Below, piece after piece: positions 27,558 to 35,645 of a stretch of 64,000 nt of DNA. This stretch comes from Streptomyces sp. NBC_00820 (lineage in GTDB: Bacteria; Actinomycetota; Actinomycetes; Streptomycetales; Streptomycetaceae). The position numbers were made by a program, and so were the translations under genes. Numbering within the stretch: position 1 is the first letter of the stretch; the number at the start of each line of letters is the position of its first letter. Where the stretch lies: positions 434,001 to 498,000 of the forward strand of contig NZ_CP108882.1 of assembly GCF_036347055.1 (NCBI RefSeq). Direction: 5' to 3'. Under the pieces are notes generated by a model, which saw nothing but the letters and a program-made list of their open reading frames with translations, searched no databases and was not told the origin of the DNA.

Positions 27558-28064
27558 ATGCAACTCGGACGCTTCCTAGCAACTGCCCTCCTGTTGGCTC
27601 CCATCCCTTTTGCAGGCATGACGGAGCCCGCTTCAGCAGCTGCACAACACATCATCGTTCTCCAAGGAAAGATCGGGGCACGTGACGGGGCCGATGTCTG
27701 GGGAGGTCACTCGGTTACGAAGGAAAGTCCCTTCCGGGAAACATTCGTTCTCACGCACAACGACCGACAATGGAAAAAGACCTTCAAAGTGTGTGCAGGC
27801 AATGAAGCCAGAGCGGTACTGTACGTGCGGGCATATCTGCGTGATGACGAGCAGGTGTACGTGCGGCCGAATGTGTGGCTGTATGAGGGCCATGACTGTG
27901 ACTCCAGTGATCTCGATGCGAACGTTTGGCCCGCGAGTCAAGTGATGCCCGGAGGTCGAGGCAGCCGCTCGTGGCAGATATGGCTGCCATCTGAAGAGGA
28001 GAATCTCGGTGTGCGGGATGCTGCCTACGCGGACGTCACGTTCACCCATGCCCTTTTCCCGTGA
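27558..28064 (+). CDS. Small secreted hypothetical protein, paralogue 2
   Basis: 168-aa protein with a Sec signal peptide (MQLGRFLATALLLAPIPFAG, cleavage near ASAAA at about 32). The mature domain starts IVLQGKIGARDG, has cysteines in KVCAGNE and GHDCDSS, and ends ADVTFTHALFP. It parallels the product of 26064-26561 along most of its length; the two genes face away from each other across about 1 kb. The ATG at 27558 has GAGG 7 bases upstream. Function unknown; a paired secreted factor or toxin is possible but unproven. Confidence 0.72.
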   Translation: MQLGRFLATALLLAPIPFAGMTEPASAAAQHIIVLQGKIGARDGADVWGGHSVTKESPFRETFVLTHNDRQWKKTFKVCAGNEARAVLYVRAYLRDDEQVYVRPNVWLYEGHDCDSSDLDANVWPASQVMPGGRGSRSWQIWLPSEEENLGVRDAAYADVTFTHALFP

Positions 28065-28077
28065 TGGCTTGCGATAG

Positions 28078-28205
28078 ACCTTGGGGTGGACACCGTCGGC
28101 CCACACGTACACGTAGTCGGATCCGGACAGGTCCCGGTCCTGGAAGGCGACGTGGTCGTCGCTCCACTGCTTGGTCAGCCGGGTCACCGTGGCCGGCGAG
28201 AGCCA
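28078..28205 (-). mobile_element. IS256-family transposase, internal fragment
   Basis: About 42 codons read LSPATVTRLTKQWSDDHVAF and DLSGSDYVYVWADGVHPKV, the block around the first catalytic aspartate of IS256/MutA-type transposases. Both ends are lost: it joins the serine-recombinase fragment on one side and the secreted-protein gene end on the other. Confidence 0.75.
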
Positions 28206-28260
28206 GCTGGAGCTCGAACTGGACCTGGGACCAGGTCTTGGAGCTGACGATGGCTGTCCA

Positions 28261-28723
28261 GCACCCTGCGAGGGTGTGCTCGACAATGTCGATCAAGTCT
28301 TCGAGGTCCCGCGGCTGGCGGACCAGGCGGTCGAGGTCGTAGAAGATGACGCCGCCGATGACACCGCCGGCCAGGTCGGCGAGCAGGCGGCGGAACTCGG
28401 GGCGGACGACGACCCGGTCGACGCTGCCGTCGGCGCGGGTGATCTTGCGCTTCTTGAACGCCGAGGTGTCGTTCTCCTTGTAGATCTTTGCGAACGGTCC
28501 CCACGCCAGACGACAGCGTGTGTCCTCGGCATCCTCCTGCTGGCGGTCCACGCCCGCTTCGAGGCCGAAGTGGTCGGACGAGATGCGCAGGTGGGCGCCG
28601 GGGGACGAACTTGGACAGCTCGTCGTACAGGTTGAGGGTGACGCGGCCGCCGCGCGCGTGTGCGGGGATCTCGAAGTCGTCCCAGTCGAACGAGGGGGCG
28701 TGCGAAGGGATCGGTTGGGTCAT
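28261..28723 (-). pseudogene. Serine recombinase N-terminal fragment with frameshift
   Basis: ATG at 28723 opens a frame (MTQPIPSHAPSFDWDDFEIP) that shifts by one base in a C run near 28598 and continues as LRISSDHFGLEAGVDRQQED, YKENDTSAFKKRK and FYDLDRLVRQPRDLEDLIDI. This is the resolvase catalytic domain of a large serine recombinase; the LRIS serine is the expected nucleophile. Similarity ends near VEHT at about 28261, so the DNA-binding domains are missing. The frameshift plus truncation make it inactive. Confidence 0.75.
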
Positions 28724-28849
28724 GACGGTGGTGCTCCAGGGCTCGTGCCTGCCGGCATCGGGCGCTTTCCGTCGGAACCAGGGGCTCGGCGGTGCTGCGA
28801 TCCGGGTCTACGATCCGCCGCCCACGTGCTGACCTGGATACTTACAGGC

Positions 28850-29458
28850 ATGCGCGTCGACTTCGCCCCTGAGAACATGCCCACCCGCGACTTCTACCAG
28901 CTGCTCACCTCCGTGGTCGTACCGCGGCCGATCGCCTGGGTCTCGACCCTCACGGCGGACGGCGAGACGGCGAACCTCGCTCCGCACTCGTTCTTCACCG
29001 TCTCCTGCGTCGATCCGCCCATCGTCCAGTTCACCTCGGTGGGCCGGAAGGACTCCCTGCGCAACGTGGAGGAGACCGGGGAGTTCGTCGTCAACCTGAC
29101 TCCCGAGCCGCTCTTCACGGAGATCAACGCGACGGCGACCGACTTCCCCCGACACGAAGGGGAGTTCGACGCGGTGGGCATCGCCCGCGAGCCCTCGCTG
29201 CGGGTGCGGCCGCCGCGCGTGGCCGACTCTCCGGCCGCGCTGGAATGCACCCTGCACGCGACGCTGCGGCTGGGCGATTCGACGGTGGTGTTCGGCCGGG
29301 TCGTGCACGCCGTGGTCAGCGAGGACGCCCTGGTGGACGGCCGGCCGGACATCCGGCTGCTGCGCCCGCTGGCGCGGTTGGGTGGCAACGAGTGGAGCAC
29401 GATCGGCGAGGTACGCGATCTGGCGCGCCCGCGGTATCAGGACCGGCCGCGCGACTGA
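28850..29458 (+). CDS. Flavin reductase family protein (FMN-binding split barrel)
   Basis: 202-aa cytosolic protein with the flavin reductase-like fold: TSVVVPRPIAWVSTLTADGE, NLAPHSFFTVSCVDPPIV and FVVNLT are conserved FMN-contact strands. Relatives supply reduced flavin to monooxygenases, or act as FMN-dependent oxidoreductases of unknown substrate. The ATG at 28850 lacks a ribosome site; GATACT ends 7 bases upstream, which suggests a leaderless transcript. The 3' end overlaps the convergent GH16-like gene by 22 bases. Confidence 0.85.
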   Translation: MRVDFAPENMPTRDFYQLLTSVVVPRPIAWVSTLTADGETANLAPHSFFTVSCVDPPIVQFTSVGRKDSLRNVEETGEFVVNLTPEPLFTEINATATDFPRHEGEFDAVGIAREPSLRVRPPRVADSPAALECTLHATLRLGDSTVVFGRVVHAVVSEDALVDGRPDIRLLRPLARLGGNEWSTIGEVRDLARPRYQDRPRD

Positions 29459-30258
29459 GGCCGGGCCGGCCGCTCGTCGCCTCCTTCCGGTCCTTCCGGG
29501 CCCGCCGTCTCCCGGTCCTCGGCGGCGGGGCGGTCGTACGGCTCTCCCCCGCCCGGTGACGGACGCCGGACGACGAGTCCGCTCACCTGGAACGACATCT
29601 CGGTCGTCCCCGGATCGGGCGCCGGGTGCCAACGCCCGCCGCACACAGACAGGTTGACGATGAGATAGGCGCGCCAGGAGCGTCCCGTGCCCCGGTGGTC
29701 GGCGAAGACCCGCTCGCCGTTCACCCACCAGACGACGGACCGCGCGCCGAACTCGGTGCGCAGGTCGATCCAGGCGCCGGGGGCCACGGCGCGGCCGCGG
29801 AAGTAGCGCTCGCCGCCGCGCACGTGGTTGGTGAACTCCAGGAGGTCGGGGTTGTCGGGGTGGTACTCGAAGACGTCGATCTCCTGGCCGCCGTCCCGCC
29901 AGGTCCAGATGGCCGGCCAGGCACCGGTCTCCCGGGGCAGTCGTACGCGGGTCTCCAGTACGTCTCCCGGCCGGAGCATGAACCCGTCTTCGCTGCCCTC
30001 CGTGGTCAGCAGGCCCGTGTTCCACATGCCGTCGGGACGGCGGGTCGCCCTGAAGAAACCTCTGCGGCTGTGGTCCGCGTCGGCGACGAGGTGATCCAGC
30101 TTGTCGTCGCCCCGGTTCTCCGGGCCGCCGTCGGGGTACGCCCACGAACGGCCCGCGACCCACTGCCGCCGGGACGCGAAGTCGGCCGTGAACACCACGT
30201 CCGGGCCGGACGGGACGCGCGGAGGCGGGACCGGGGCACCCGCTGTCGGTTCGTGCAT
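29437..30258 (-). CDS. GH16-like beta-glucanase/lectin-fold protein
   Basis: 273-aa protein with a concanavalin-type beta-sandwich. The motif EIDVFEYHP (about 136-144) matches the catalytic E-x-D-x-x-E of family 16 glycoside hydrolases, and WPAIWTWRDGGQ precedes it as expected. No signal peptide is evident in the N-terminus (MHEPTAGAPVPPPRVPSG), which is odd for this usually secreted family. The C-terminal about 45 residues are a Pro/Gly/Glu/Arg-rich tail. Substrate could be a beta-1,3 or mixed-linkage glucan. It converges on the flavin reductase gene. Confidence 0.75.
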   Translation of the reverse strand: MHEPTAGAPVPPPRVPSGPDVVFTADFASRRQWVAGRSWAYPDGGPENRGDDKLDHLVADADHSRRGFFRATRRPDGMWNTGLLTTEGSEDGFMLRPGDVLETRVRLPRETGAWPAIWTWRDGGQEIDVFEYHPDNPDLLEFTNHVRGGERYFRGRAVAPGAWIDLRTEFGARSVVWWVNGERVFADHRGTGRSWRAYLIVNLSVCGGRWHPAPDPGTTEMSFQVSGLVVRRPSPGGGEPYDRPAAEDRETAGPEGPEGGDERPARPQSRGRS

Positions 30259-30473
30259 GTCCCATGTCTCACCGCCTCACGGCCGGACATGCGCCCGGCC
30301 CGGGACATCGCCACCGGAATGACCCGTCCGGGTGAACCGGACCCGCCCTGGGCGCGCCGGTCGGCCCGGGGCACGCGTCGCGCCTGGACCTACGCTGGAC
30401 CAGACGGTCGGTGACCGGGCCGGTGGTCGGTGACCACCGGCCGGTGTGGCGACCGGTGTTCGAACGACCATGG

Positions 30474-30522
30474 ATCAGCGCTCAGCAATCAGTGATCAGT
30501 GATCAGTGATCAGCGATCAGTG
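30474..30522. repeat. 7-bp tandem repeat upstream of methyltransferase
   Basis: Seven contiguous 7-bp units of the form ATCAGTG or close variants (ATCAGCG, CTCAGCA) run up to the ribosome site of the gene at 30534. Four are exactly ATCAGTG. Overlapping TGATCA palindromes recur. The array is prone to slippage and could change promoter or 5' UTR spacing. Confidence 0.85.
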
Positions 30523-30533
30523 AGGAAGCCGAG

Positions 30534-31388
30534 ATGGACCACGCCGGGCAGGGCGTCGTGTGGAAGGGCGTGCCCGAGACACTGCTGTGGAACCTCTACC
30601 AGCGTGCCTTCGAGGCGCGGCAGCCGGACACGGTGCTGGAGGACCCGAAGGCGGTCGAGCTCGTCGAGCGCCTCGACTACCCCTTCGAGGAGAACTTCGG
30701 CGCGCCCTCGCCGCTCCTCGCCCAGGGGCAGGTCCTGCGCGTGCGCACCTTCGACGACGCCGTCAGGGCCTTCCTCCGGGAACACCCCGACGGCACCGTC
30801 GTCAACCTGGCCGAAGGGCTGGAGACCCAGTTCTGGCGGGTGAACAACGGCCGTGCGCGCTGGCTGGGCGTCGAGCTGCCGGAGACGGCGGAGGTGCGCC
30901 GCGCGCTGCTGCCGGACGAGGAGCGCCGTCGGACCCTGGGGCGGTCGGCGCTCGACCTGTCCTGGCGGGACGGGGTGGACGCGTCCCGCGGTGTGCTCGT
31001 CACCGCGCAGGGCCTGCTGATGTATCTGCGTCCCGCCGAGGTGCGGGAGCTGATCGACGGATGTGCCGAGGGGTTCCCCGGCGGGGCCCTGGTCTTCGAC
31101 GCGGTGCCGCGCTGGTTCGGCGAACGGACGATGCGCGGCGAGATGAAGACGGCGCAGGGGTACGTCACTCCCCCCATGCCGTGGGCGCTCGACGCAGGCG
31201 AACTGGGTGAGGTGCGCACGGCCCACCCGGCCGTCGCCGAGGTACGTGAGCCGCCCCTGCCGCGCGGGCGCGGCACGTACTACGGCGCCGTGTGGCCCCT
31301 GCTGCGGCGGCTGCCGGGCGTGCGCAACATCCGGCCGACCATGACGGTCATGGCCCGCTTCGCACCGGCCGCTCAGGGCGCGCCCTGA
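30534..31388 (+). CDS. LCM-type SAM-dependent methyltransferase
   Basis: 284-aa protein of the leucine carboxyl methyltransferase-like family. It shows the family architecture: N-terminal helix with TLLWNLYQRAFEARQPDTVL, the RVRTFDDAVRAFL stretch, the SAM-binding strand VVNLAEGLETQFWRV, then GVELPETAEVRR and VLVTAQGLLMYL. Actinomycete members often methylate carboxyl or hydroxyl groups of small molecules, some in polyketide pathways; substrate unknown here. The ATG at 30534 follows GAGGA in the end of the 7-bp repeat array. Confidence 0.82.
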   Translation: MDHAGQGVVWKGVPETLLWNLYQRAFEARQPDTVLEDPKAVELVERLDYPFEENFGAPSPLLAQGQVLRVRTFDDAVRAFLREHPDGTVVNLAEGLETQFWRVNNGRARWLGVELPETAEVRRALLPDEERRRTLGRSALDLSWRDGVDASRGVLVTAQGLLMYLRPAEVRELIDGCAEGFPGGALVFDAVPRWFGERTMRGEMKTAQGYVTPPMPWALDAGELGEVRTAHPAVAEVREPPLPRGRGTYYGAVWPLLRRLPGVRNIRPTMTVMARFAPAAQGAP

Positions 31389-31526
31389 TCCGAGGTGCCG
31401 ACGCGTACTGCCGGCCGTGAGCCGCGGCGCCGGCGCGTACCGCCGGGCGTGAGCCTCGCCCGCGGCCGGCATCCGCCGCGGTGACGGTCCCTGGGCTCCG
31501 GGCCGTTCGGCCCCGGACCGGTCCGC

Positions 31527-31650
31527 GGCCGAACGGTTCAGGCCCCGGCCCGCACATGGACGAGCCGTTCAGCCCGTGGCCTGCACGAGGACGATCCGTT
31601 CAGCATGTGGCCCGCGCATGGACGAGCCGTTCAGCCCGTGGCCTGCACGA
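31527..31650. repeat. 31-bp tandem repeat overlapping the 3' end of the cache-domain gene
   Basis: Four consecutive 31-bp units begin at 31527, 31558, 31589 and 31620. Units 2 and 4 are identical; units 1 and 3 are diverged. The last unit includes the stop codon and final codons (..LVQATG) of the cache-domain gene, so the others are duplicated copies of that gene end. Confidence 0.85.
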
Positions 31651-32413
31651 GGACGAGCGGGATGCCGTGGCAGGGCACCAGGCGCAGGCCGGCGTGCTCG
31701 CCGGGCACGGTCCCCGTGAGCAGCCGGCCGAAGTCGGGGCCCTTGGTGAGCGAGCCGGCCAGGTGGGCGGGGTCGGCGGAGGCGGCGACCCGGCCGCGGG
31801 CGTTGACCAGGTACGCGGGCCGGGGCAGCCGTCGCAGCAGGGGCAGGACGGCCGCTTCGAAGTGCCGCAGATACACATCGGCGGCCGCCACTCCGGCGAA
31901 CCGCCCCTCGACCTCGACCGGCGCGGACAGCGTGAGGCTGTACTCGTCGGAGCAGAGGTAGTCGACGTAGGGTCCGGCCACGGCGCGGCGCCCGGTGTCG
32001 CGGGGCAGCGCGAACCAGTCCCAGTGCGTGTAGTCCGCGTATGCCGACTGCCCGGGGTCGAGGTCGGGCAGCAGGGGCCGTACGGTGCCGTCGGCGCCGG
32101 ACTGCCACCACTCCAGCCAGGCCGGGACGTCGGCGAGCAGGCCAGGTGCGGCCACGAAGCCGACGCCGGAGACGAGTTCCTGGCGGGCCAGGCGGGCGTG
32201 CAGACCGGGACGCAGGGCCGCGAGGTCCGCGCTCGTGGGGCGGCGGCCTCCGGCGGTCACCCTGGCGAGCAGGGCCGCCGTGTCGGCGAGGGTGGCGGTG
32301 ACGGTCTCGAACACGGCCTCCAGCGCGCCGCCCACCCGCGCGGCCACCCATGCCCCGGTGTCCGTGTCGAGTGTCGCGGCCGCGGAGCGGTCCGGCCCGG
32401 TGCTCCAGGCCAT
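31631..32413 (-). CDS. Cache-domain-containing protein
   Basis: 260-aa protein with a dCache/PDC-like ligand-binding pattern: PLLPDLDPGQSAYADYTHWD, a central PYVDYLCSDEYSLTLSAPVE, and GVAAADVYLRHFEAAVLPLL. It has no signal peptide or membrane helix, so it may be a cytosolic small-ligand sensor. It lies 37 bases downstream of the GntR regulator, in one operon, opposite a polyamine-type transporter. By context its ligand may be the transported substrate. The ATG at 32413 is chosen. Confidence 0.7.
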   Translation of the reverse strand: MAWSTGPDRSAAATLDTDTGAWVAARVGGALEAVFETVTATLADTAALLARVTAGGRRPTSADLAALRPGLHARLARQELVSGVGFVAAPGLLADVPAWLEWWQSGADGTVRPLLPDLDPGQSAYADYTHWDWFALPRDTGRRAVAGPYVDYLCSDEYSLTLSAPVEVEGRFAGVAAADVYLRHFEAAVLPLLRRLPRPAYLVNARGRVAASADPAHLAGSLTKGPDFGRLLTGTVPGEHAGLRLVPCHGIPLVLVQATG

Positions 32414-32450
32414 GGTGTCCTCCAGCGGACGGGAACCGGACGCGGCGCGG

Positions 32451-33191
32451 TCAGAGGGTGAGGCGTACGGCGACCAGTCGTGCCGTCGACTCCCGGACGC
32501 ACCGCTCGGCCAGGGTGCCGGCCGTTTCGTGGGCCCCATCTTGCACGGCCGAGATCACGGAGCGGTGACGGTCCGACACTTCTTCACGATATTCGTCCGT
32601 CGCCAGGACGAGGCAGAGCAGGGCGCCCACTTCGCTCTGCAGCTCGACCTGTTCGCGGGTGAGCCGGGCGGACTGGGCGGCGGCCGCGAGTTCGACGTGG
32701 AAGCGGCCGTACAGGCGGCTGCGGGCGGACACCTCTTCGGCGTGCGTCAGCTCGTCCGCCGTGCGGCGCAGTGGGCGCAGGTCGGCGGGTTCGGTGCGCT
32801 GGGCGGAGAGGCGGGCGGCGGCGCCGGACAGGGCGGCCCAGTGGTCGCCGAGGTCGCGCAGTTCCTCGGTGCTCCATCCGGACAGGCGTGCCCTGAGCCG
32901 GTCTTCGGCGGGGGCCTCGGGCACGGTGACGAAGCTGCCTCCGCCGCGGCCCCTGCGGGTGGTGACCAGACCCTGCTGGCGCAGGGCCATGAGGGCCTCG
33001 CGCAGGGTCACGGTCGAGACGCCCAGCTGGGCGGCCAGTTCGCTCTCGCCGGGCAGTTGCTCGCCGTCGGCGAGGAGGCCCAGTTCGATGGCGTCGCCGA
33101 TGCGCCGGACGACCGCGTCCACGCGCGCCCCGTTCTCCACCGGACTGAACACGGCTCTGCGGGCGCCGCCGTCCACCTCGTGCTGTCTCAC
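32451..33191 (-). CDS. GntR/FadR-family transcription regulator
   Basis: 246-aa regulator. N-terminal winged helix (about 15-85: GESELAAQLGVSTVTLREAL, GLVTTRRGRGGGSFV) and C-terminal FCD-type helical ligand domain (about 100-235) with metal-ligand-like histidine in RFHVELAAAAQS. It is divergent from the ABC transporter genes and probably represses them and itself in response to an amine or carboxylate. The GTG at 33191 with GAGGTGGTG upstream is preferred; GTGs at 33197 and 33200 are alternatives. Confidence 0.87.
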   Translation of the reverse strand: MRQHEVDGGARRAVFSPVENGARVDAVVRRIGDAIELGLLADGEQLPGESELAAQLGVSTVTLREALMALRQQGLVTTRRGRGGGSFVTVPEAPAEDRLRARLSGWSTEELRDLGDHWAALSGAAARLSAQRTEPADLRPLRRTADELTHAEEVSARSRLYGRFHVELAAAAQSARLTREQVELQSEVGALLCLVLATDEYREEVSDRHRSVISAVQDGAHETAGTLAERCVRESTARLVAVRLTL

Positions 33192-33301
33192 GGTCACCAC
33201 CTCGTACGTTGACTCAAGCTTTACCCTAAGGGGATCTTGAGCTTTGAACTATGACTTCATATGTTTACGCGCAACGTTGAACGCGCCAGAAAGGTTCCCG
33301 C
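33192..33301. promoter_or_regulatory. Divergent control region, GntR gene / polyamine transporter
   Basis: 110 AT-richer bases. CTCAAG (33213-33218) and CTTGAG (33236-33241) are an inverted repeat with 17 bases between them, spanning CCCTAAGGG. ACGTTGA occurs twice (near 33206 and 33275). These are candidate GntR operators and promoter parts; TTGACT at 33209 resembles a -35 for the plus strand. Confidence 0.4.
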
Positions 33302-34333
33302 ATGGAGGGAATAGCGATCCGGCTCCAGGATGTGCGGAAGTCCTTCGGGGACACGACCGCCGTTGCCGGGGTCGACCTGGAGATCCGGGACGGGGAGTTC
33401 TTCTCCATGCTCGGCCCGTCCGGTTCCGGCAAGACCACTGTCCTGCGGCTCATCGCCGGGTTCGAGAGCCCCACCGGGGGCCGGATCGAACTCGCCGGGC
33501 AGGAGGTCACGGGGCTCGCCCCGTTCGAGCGGGACGTGCACACCGTCTTCCAGGACTACGCCCTGTTCCCGCACATGACGCTCGAACAGAACGTCGCCTA
33601 CGGCCTCAAGGTCCGCAAGGTGCCGAAGGCAGAACGTCTCGCCCGCGCCCGCCAGGCGCTCGCCGAGGTACGCCTGGAGGGGTACGGCGGCCGCCGGCCC
33701 GCCCAGCTCTCCGGTGGCCAGCGCCAGCGCGTCGCGCTCGCCCGCGCTCTCGTCGGCCGCCCCCGTGTCCTGCTGCTCGACGAGCCGCTGGGCGCGCTCG
33801 ACCTGAAGCTGCGCGAGCAGATGCAGGTCGAACTCAAGGCGATCCAGCGGGAGGTGGGCATCACCTTCGTGTTCGTGACGCACGACCAGGAGGAGGCCCT
33901 GACGATGAGCGACCGCATCGCCGTCTTCGACCAGGGCCGCATCGCGCAGGTCGGCACGCCGGCCGAGATCTACGAACGCCCCGCGACCGCGTTCGTCGCC
34001 TCCTTCGTCGGCACCTCGAACCTGCTAGACGGGGAGGCGGCCGAGCGGATCGTGGGCACGGCGGCCATGCACAACATCCGGCCGGAGAAGATCCGCGTGC
34101 TCAAGGAGTCCGACGGGGCCGACGAACCCGGGCACGACAGCGTCGCCGGCACGGTCGCCGAGGCGGTCTACCTGGGCGACGCCACGCGCTTCCTCGTCGA
34201 CCTCGACGGAGGCGGGCGGCTCACGGCCCTGCAGCAGAACCTGGAGACGTCCTCCGAGGACGCCGCCGCCTACCGCGGCACCCGGGTCCGCCTCCAGTGG
34301 CACCGACGGCACGCCGTCCGCATCCCCTCCTGA
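33302..34333 (+). CDS. Polyamine-type ABC transporter ATP-binding protein (PotA-like)
   Basis: 343-aa ATPase with Walker [10 protein letters not shown] (about 39-47), Q-loop, signature [15 protein letters not shown], Walker [13 protein letters not shown], and switch histidine in [12 protein letters not shown]. The C-terminal about 90 residues form a TOBE domain, as in PotA and FbpC. It energises import with the two permeases downstream. The ATG at 33302 follows GAAAGG. It is first of four transporter genes, facing the GntR regulator. Confidence 0.92.
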   Translation: MEGIAIRLQDVRKSFGDTTAVAGVDLEIRDGEFFSMLGPSGSGKTTVLRLIAGFESPTGGRIELAGQEVTGLAPFERDVHTVFQDYALFPHMTLEQNVAYGLKVRKVPKAERLARARQALAEVRLEGYGGRRPAQLSGGQRQRVALARALVGRPRVLLLDEPLGALDLKLREQMQVELKAIQREVGITFVFVTHDQEEALTMSDRIAVFDQGRIAQVGTPAEIYERPATAFVASFVGTSNLLDGEAAERIVGTAAMHNIRPEKIRVLKESDGADEPGHDSVAGTVAEAVYLGDATRFLVDLDGGGRLTALQQNLETSSEDAAAYRGTRVRLQWHRRHAVRIPS

Positions 34334-34361
34334 CCCGCCGCTCCCCCGCACCCCCGCGCCT

Positions 34362-34413
34362 CTGGCACCACCCGCTCCACCCGCTCCCCCGCTCCTGGCA
34401 CCACCCGCTCCAC
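34362..34413. repeat. 19-bp direct repeat between transporter genes
   Basis: CTGGCACCACCCGCTCCAC occurs at 34362-34380 and 34395-34413, with CCGCTCCCCCG copies between and before. It fills the 109-base gap between ATPase and binding-protein genes. Confidence 0.8.
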
Positions 34414-34442
34414 GCGAGATCCCCTCACCCCTGGAGAACGTC

Positions 34443-35642
34443 GTGCGTCTCACCCGTACCCTGCGCGCCACGGCCGGCTGTGCCGTGCTGCTGCTCGCCG
34501 CCGCCTGTGGCTCCTCCGGCTCCGGCGGCGGTTCCTCCGCCACCGGCCTCAACCCGCCCGACCTCAAGGCCCCGGCCAAGCTGGGCAAGACGGAGGGCGC
34601 GGTCAACCTGATCGCCTGGGCCGGCTACGTCGAGGACGGCTCCAACGACCCCAAGGTCGACTGGGTCAGCGACTTCCAGAAGCAGACCGGCTGCCAGGTC
34701 CACTCCAAGGTCGCCACCAGCTCCGACGAGATGGTCAAGCTGATGAAGACCGGCGAGTACGACGCCGTCTCCGCCTCCGGCGACGCCTCTCTGCGCCTGA
34801 TCGCCTCCGGTGACGCGGCTCCGGTCAACACCGCTCTCGTCCCCAACTACAAGGACATCTACAGCGGGTTGAAGAACGGCGCCTGGAACTCCGTACGCGG
34901 GAAGATGTACGGCATCCCGCACGGCCGGGGCGCCAACCTGCTGATGTACAACACCGAGAAGGTGACGCCGGCACCGACCTCGTGGTCGGCCGTCTTCGGC
35001 GACGCCGCGGCACACAAGGGACACGTCACCGCGTACGACTCCCCGATCTACATCGCCGACGCGGCCCTCTATCTGAAGGCCACCAAGCCCGAGTTGAAGA
35101 TCAAGGACCCGTACGCGCTGGACCAGAAGCAGTTCGACGCCGCCGTGGACCTGCTGAAGAAGCAGAACGCGGACATCGGCGAGTACTGGGGCGACTATCT
35201 CAAGGAGGTCTCGGCCTTCAAGAGCGGCGACTCGGTCGTGGGCACCACCTGGCAGGTCATCGCCAACCTCGCCGCCTCCGAGGGCGCGAAGGTCAAGGCG
35301 TTCGTGCCGAAGGAGGGCTCGACCGGCTGGTCGGACACCTGGATGGTCTCCGCCAAGGCCAAGCACCCCAACTGCGCCTACAAGTGGCTCGACTGGATCG
35401 TCTCCCCGAAGGTCAACGCCGAGGTCGCCGAGTACTTCGGCGAGGCCCCGGCCAACTCCAAGGCCTGCGCCGAGACCAGCGACAAGAACTTCTGCACGGT
35501 CTACCACGCCGCCGACGAGAACTACTGGAAGCGGATCGCCTTCTGGAACACGCCCATCGAGCAGTGCCTCGACGGCCGCGAGGACGTCCGGTGCGTGCCC
35601 TACGCCAAGTGGGTGCAGGCCTGGACCGAGATCAAGGGCTGA
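34443..35642 (+). CDS. Polyamine-type ABC transporter substrate-binding lipoprotein (PotD-like)
   Basis: 399-aa lipoprotein: lipobox LAAAC with Cys22, followed by a Gly/Ser linker. The mature part has the PotD/PotF fold pattern (NLIAWAGYVEDGS, TGCQVHSKVATSSDEMVKLM, DAVSASGDASLRLI, GIPHGRGANLLMYN). Relatives bind putrescine or spermidine, or similar amines. The GTG at 34443 has TGGAGAAC upstream. It ends 3 bases before the first permease gene. Confidence 0.9.
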   Translation: MRLTRTLRATAGCAVLLLAAACGSSGSGGGSSATGLNPPDLKAPAKLGKTEGAVNLIAWAGYVEDGSNDPKVDWVSDFQKQTGCQVHSKVATSSDEMVKLMKTGEYDAVSASGDASLRLIASGDAAPVNTALVPNYKDIYSGLKNGAWNSVRGKMYGIPHGRGANLLMYNTEKVTPAPTSWSAVFGDAAAHKGHVTAYDSPIYIADAALYLKATKPELKIKDPYALDQKQFDAAVDLLKKQNADIGEYWGDYLKEVSAFKSGDSVVGTTWQVIANLAASEGAKVKAFVPKEGSTGWSDTWMVSAKAKHPNCAYKWLDWIVSPKVNAEVAEYFGEAPANSKACAETSDKNFCTVYHAADENYWKRIAFWNTPIEQCLDGREDVRCVPYAKWVQAWTEIKG

Positions 35643-35645
35643 GGC

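Noticed and set aside
30474..30522. Heptamer array as a plasmid iteron or oriC DnaA cluster
   Set aside because: Units do not match the DnaA box and no replication gene is near; kept only as a tandem repeat.
28850..31388. Flavin reductase, GH16 protein and methyltransferase as a biosynthetic gene cluster
   Set aside because: The genes are convergent or separated, with no core biosynthetic enzyme in the neighbourhood.
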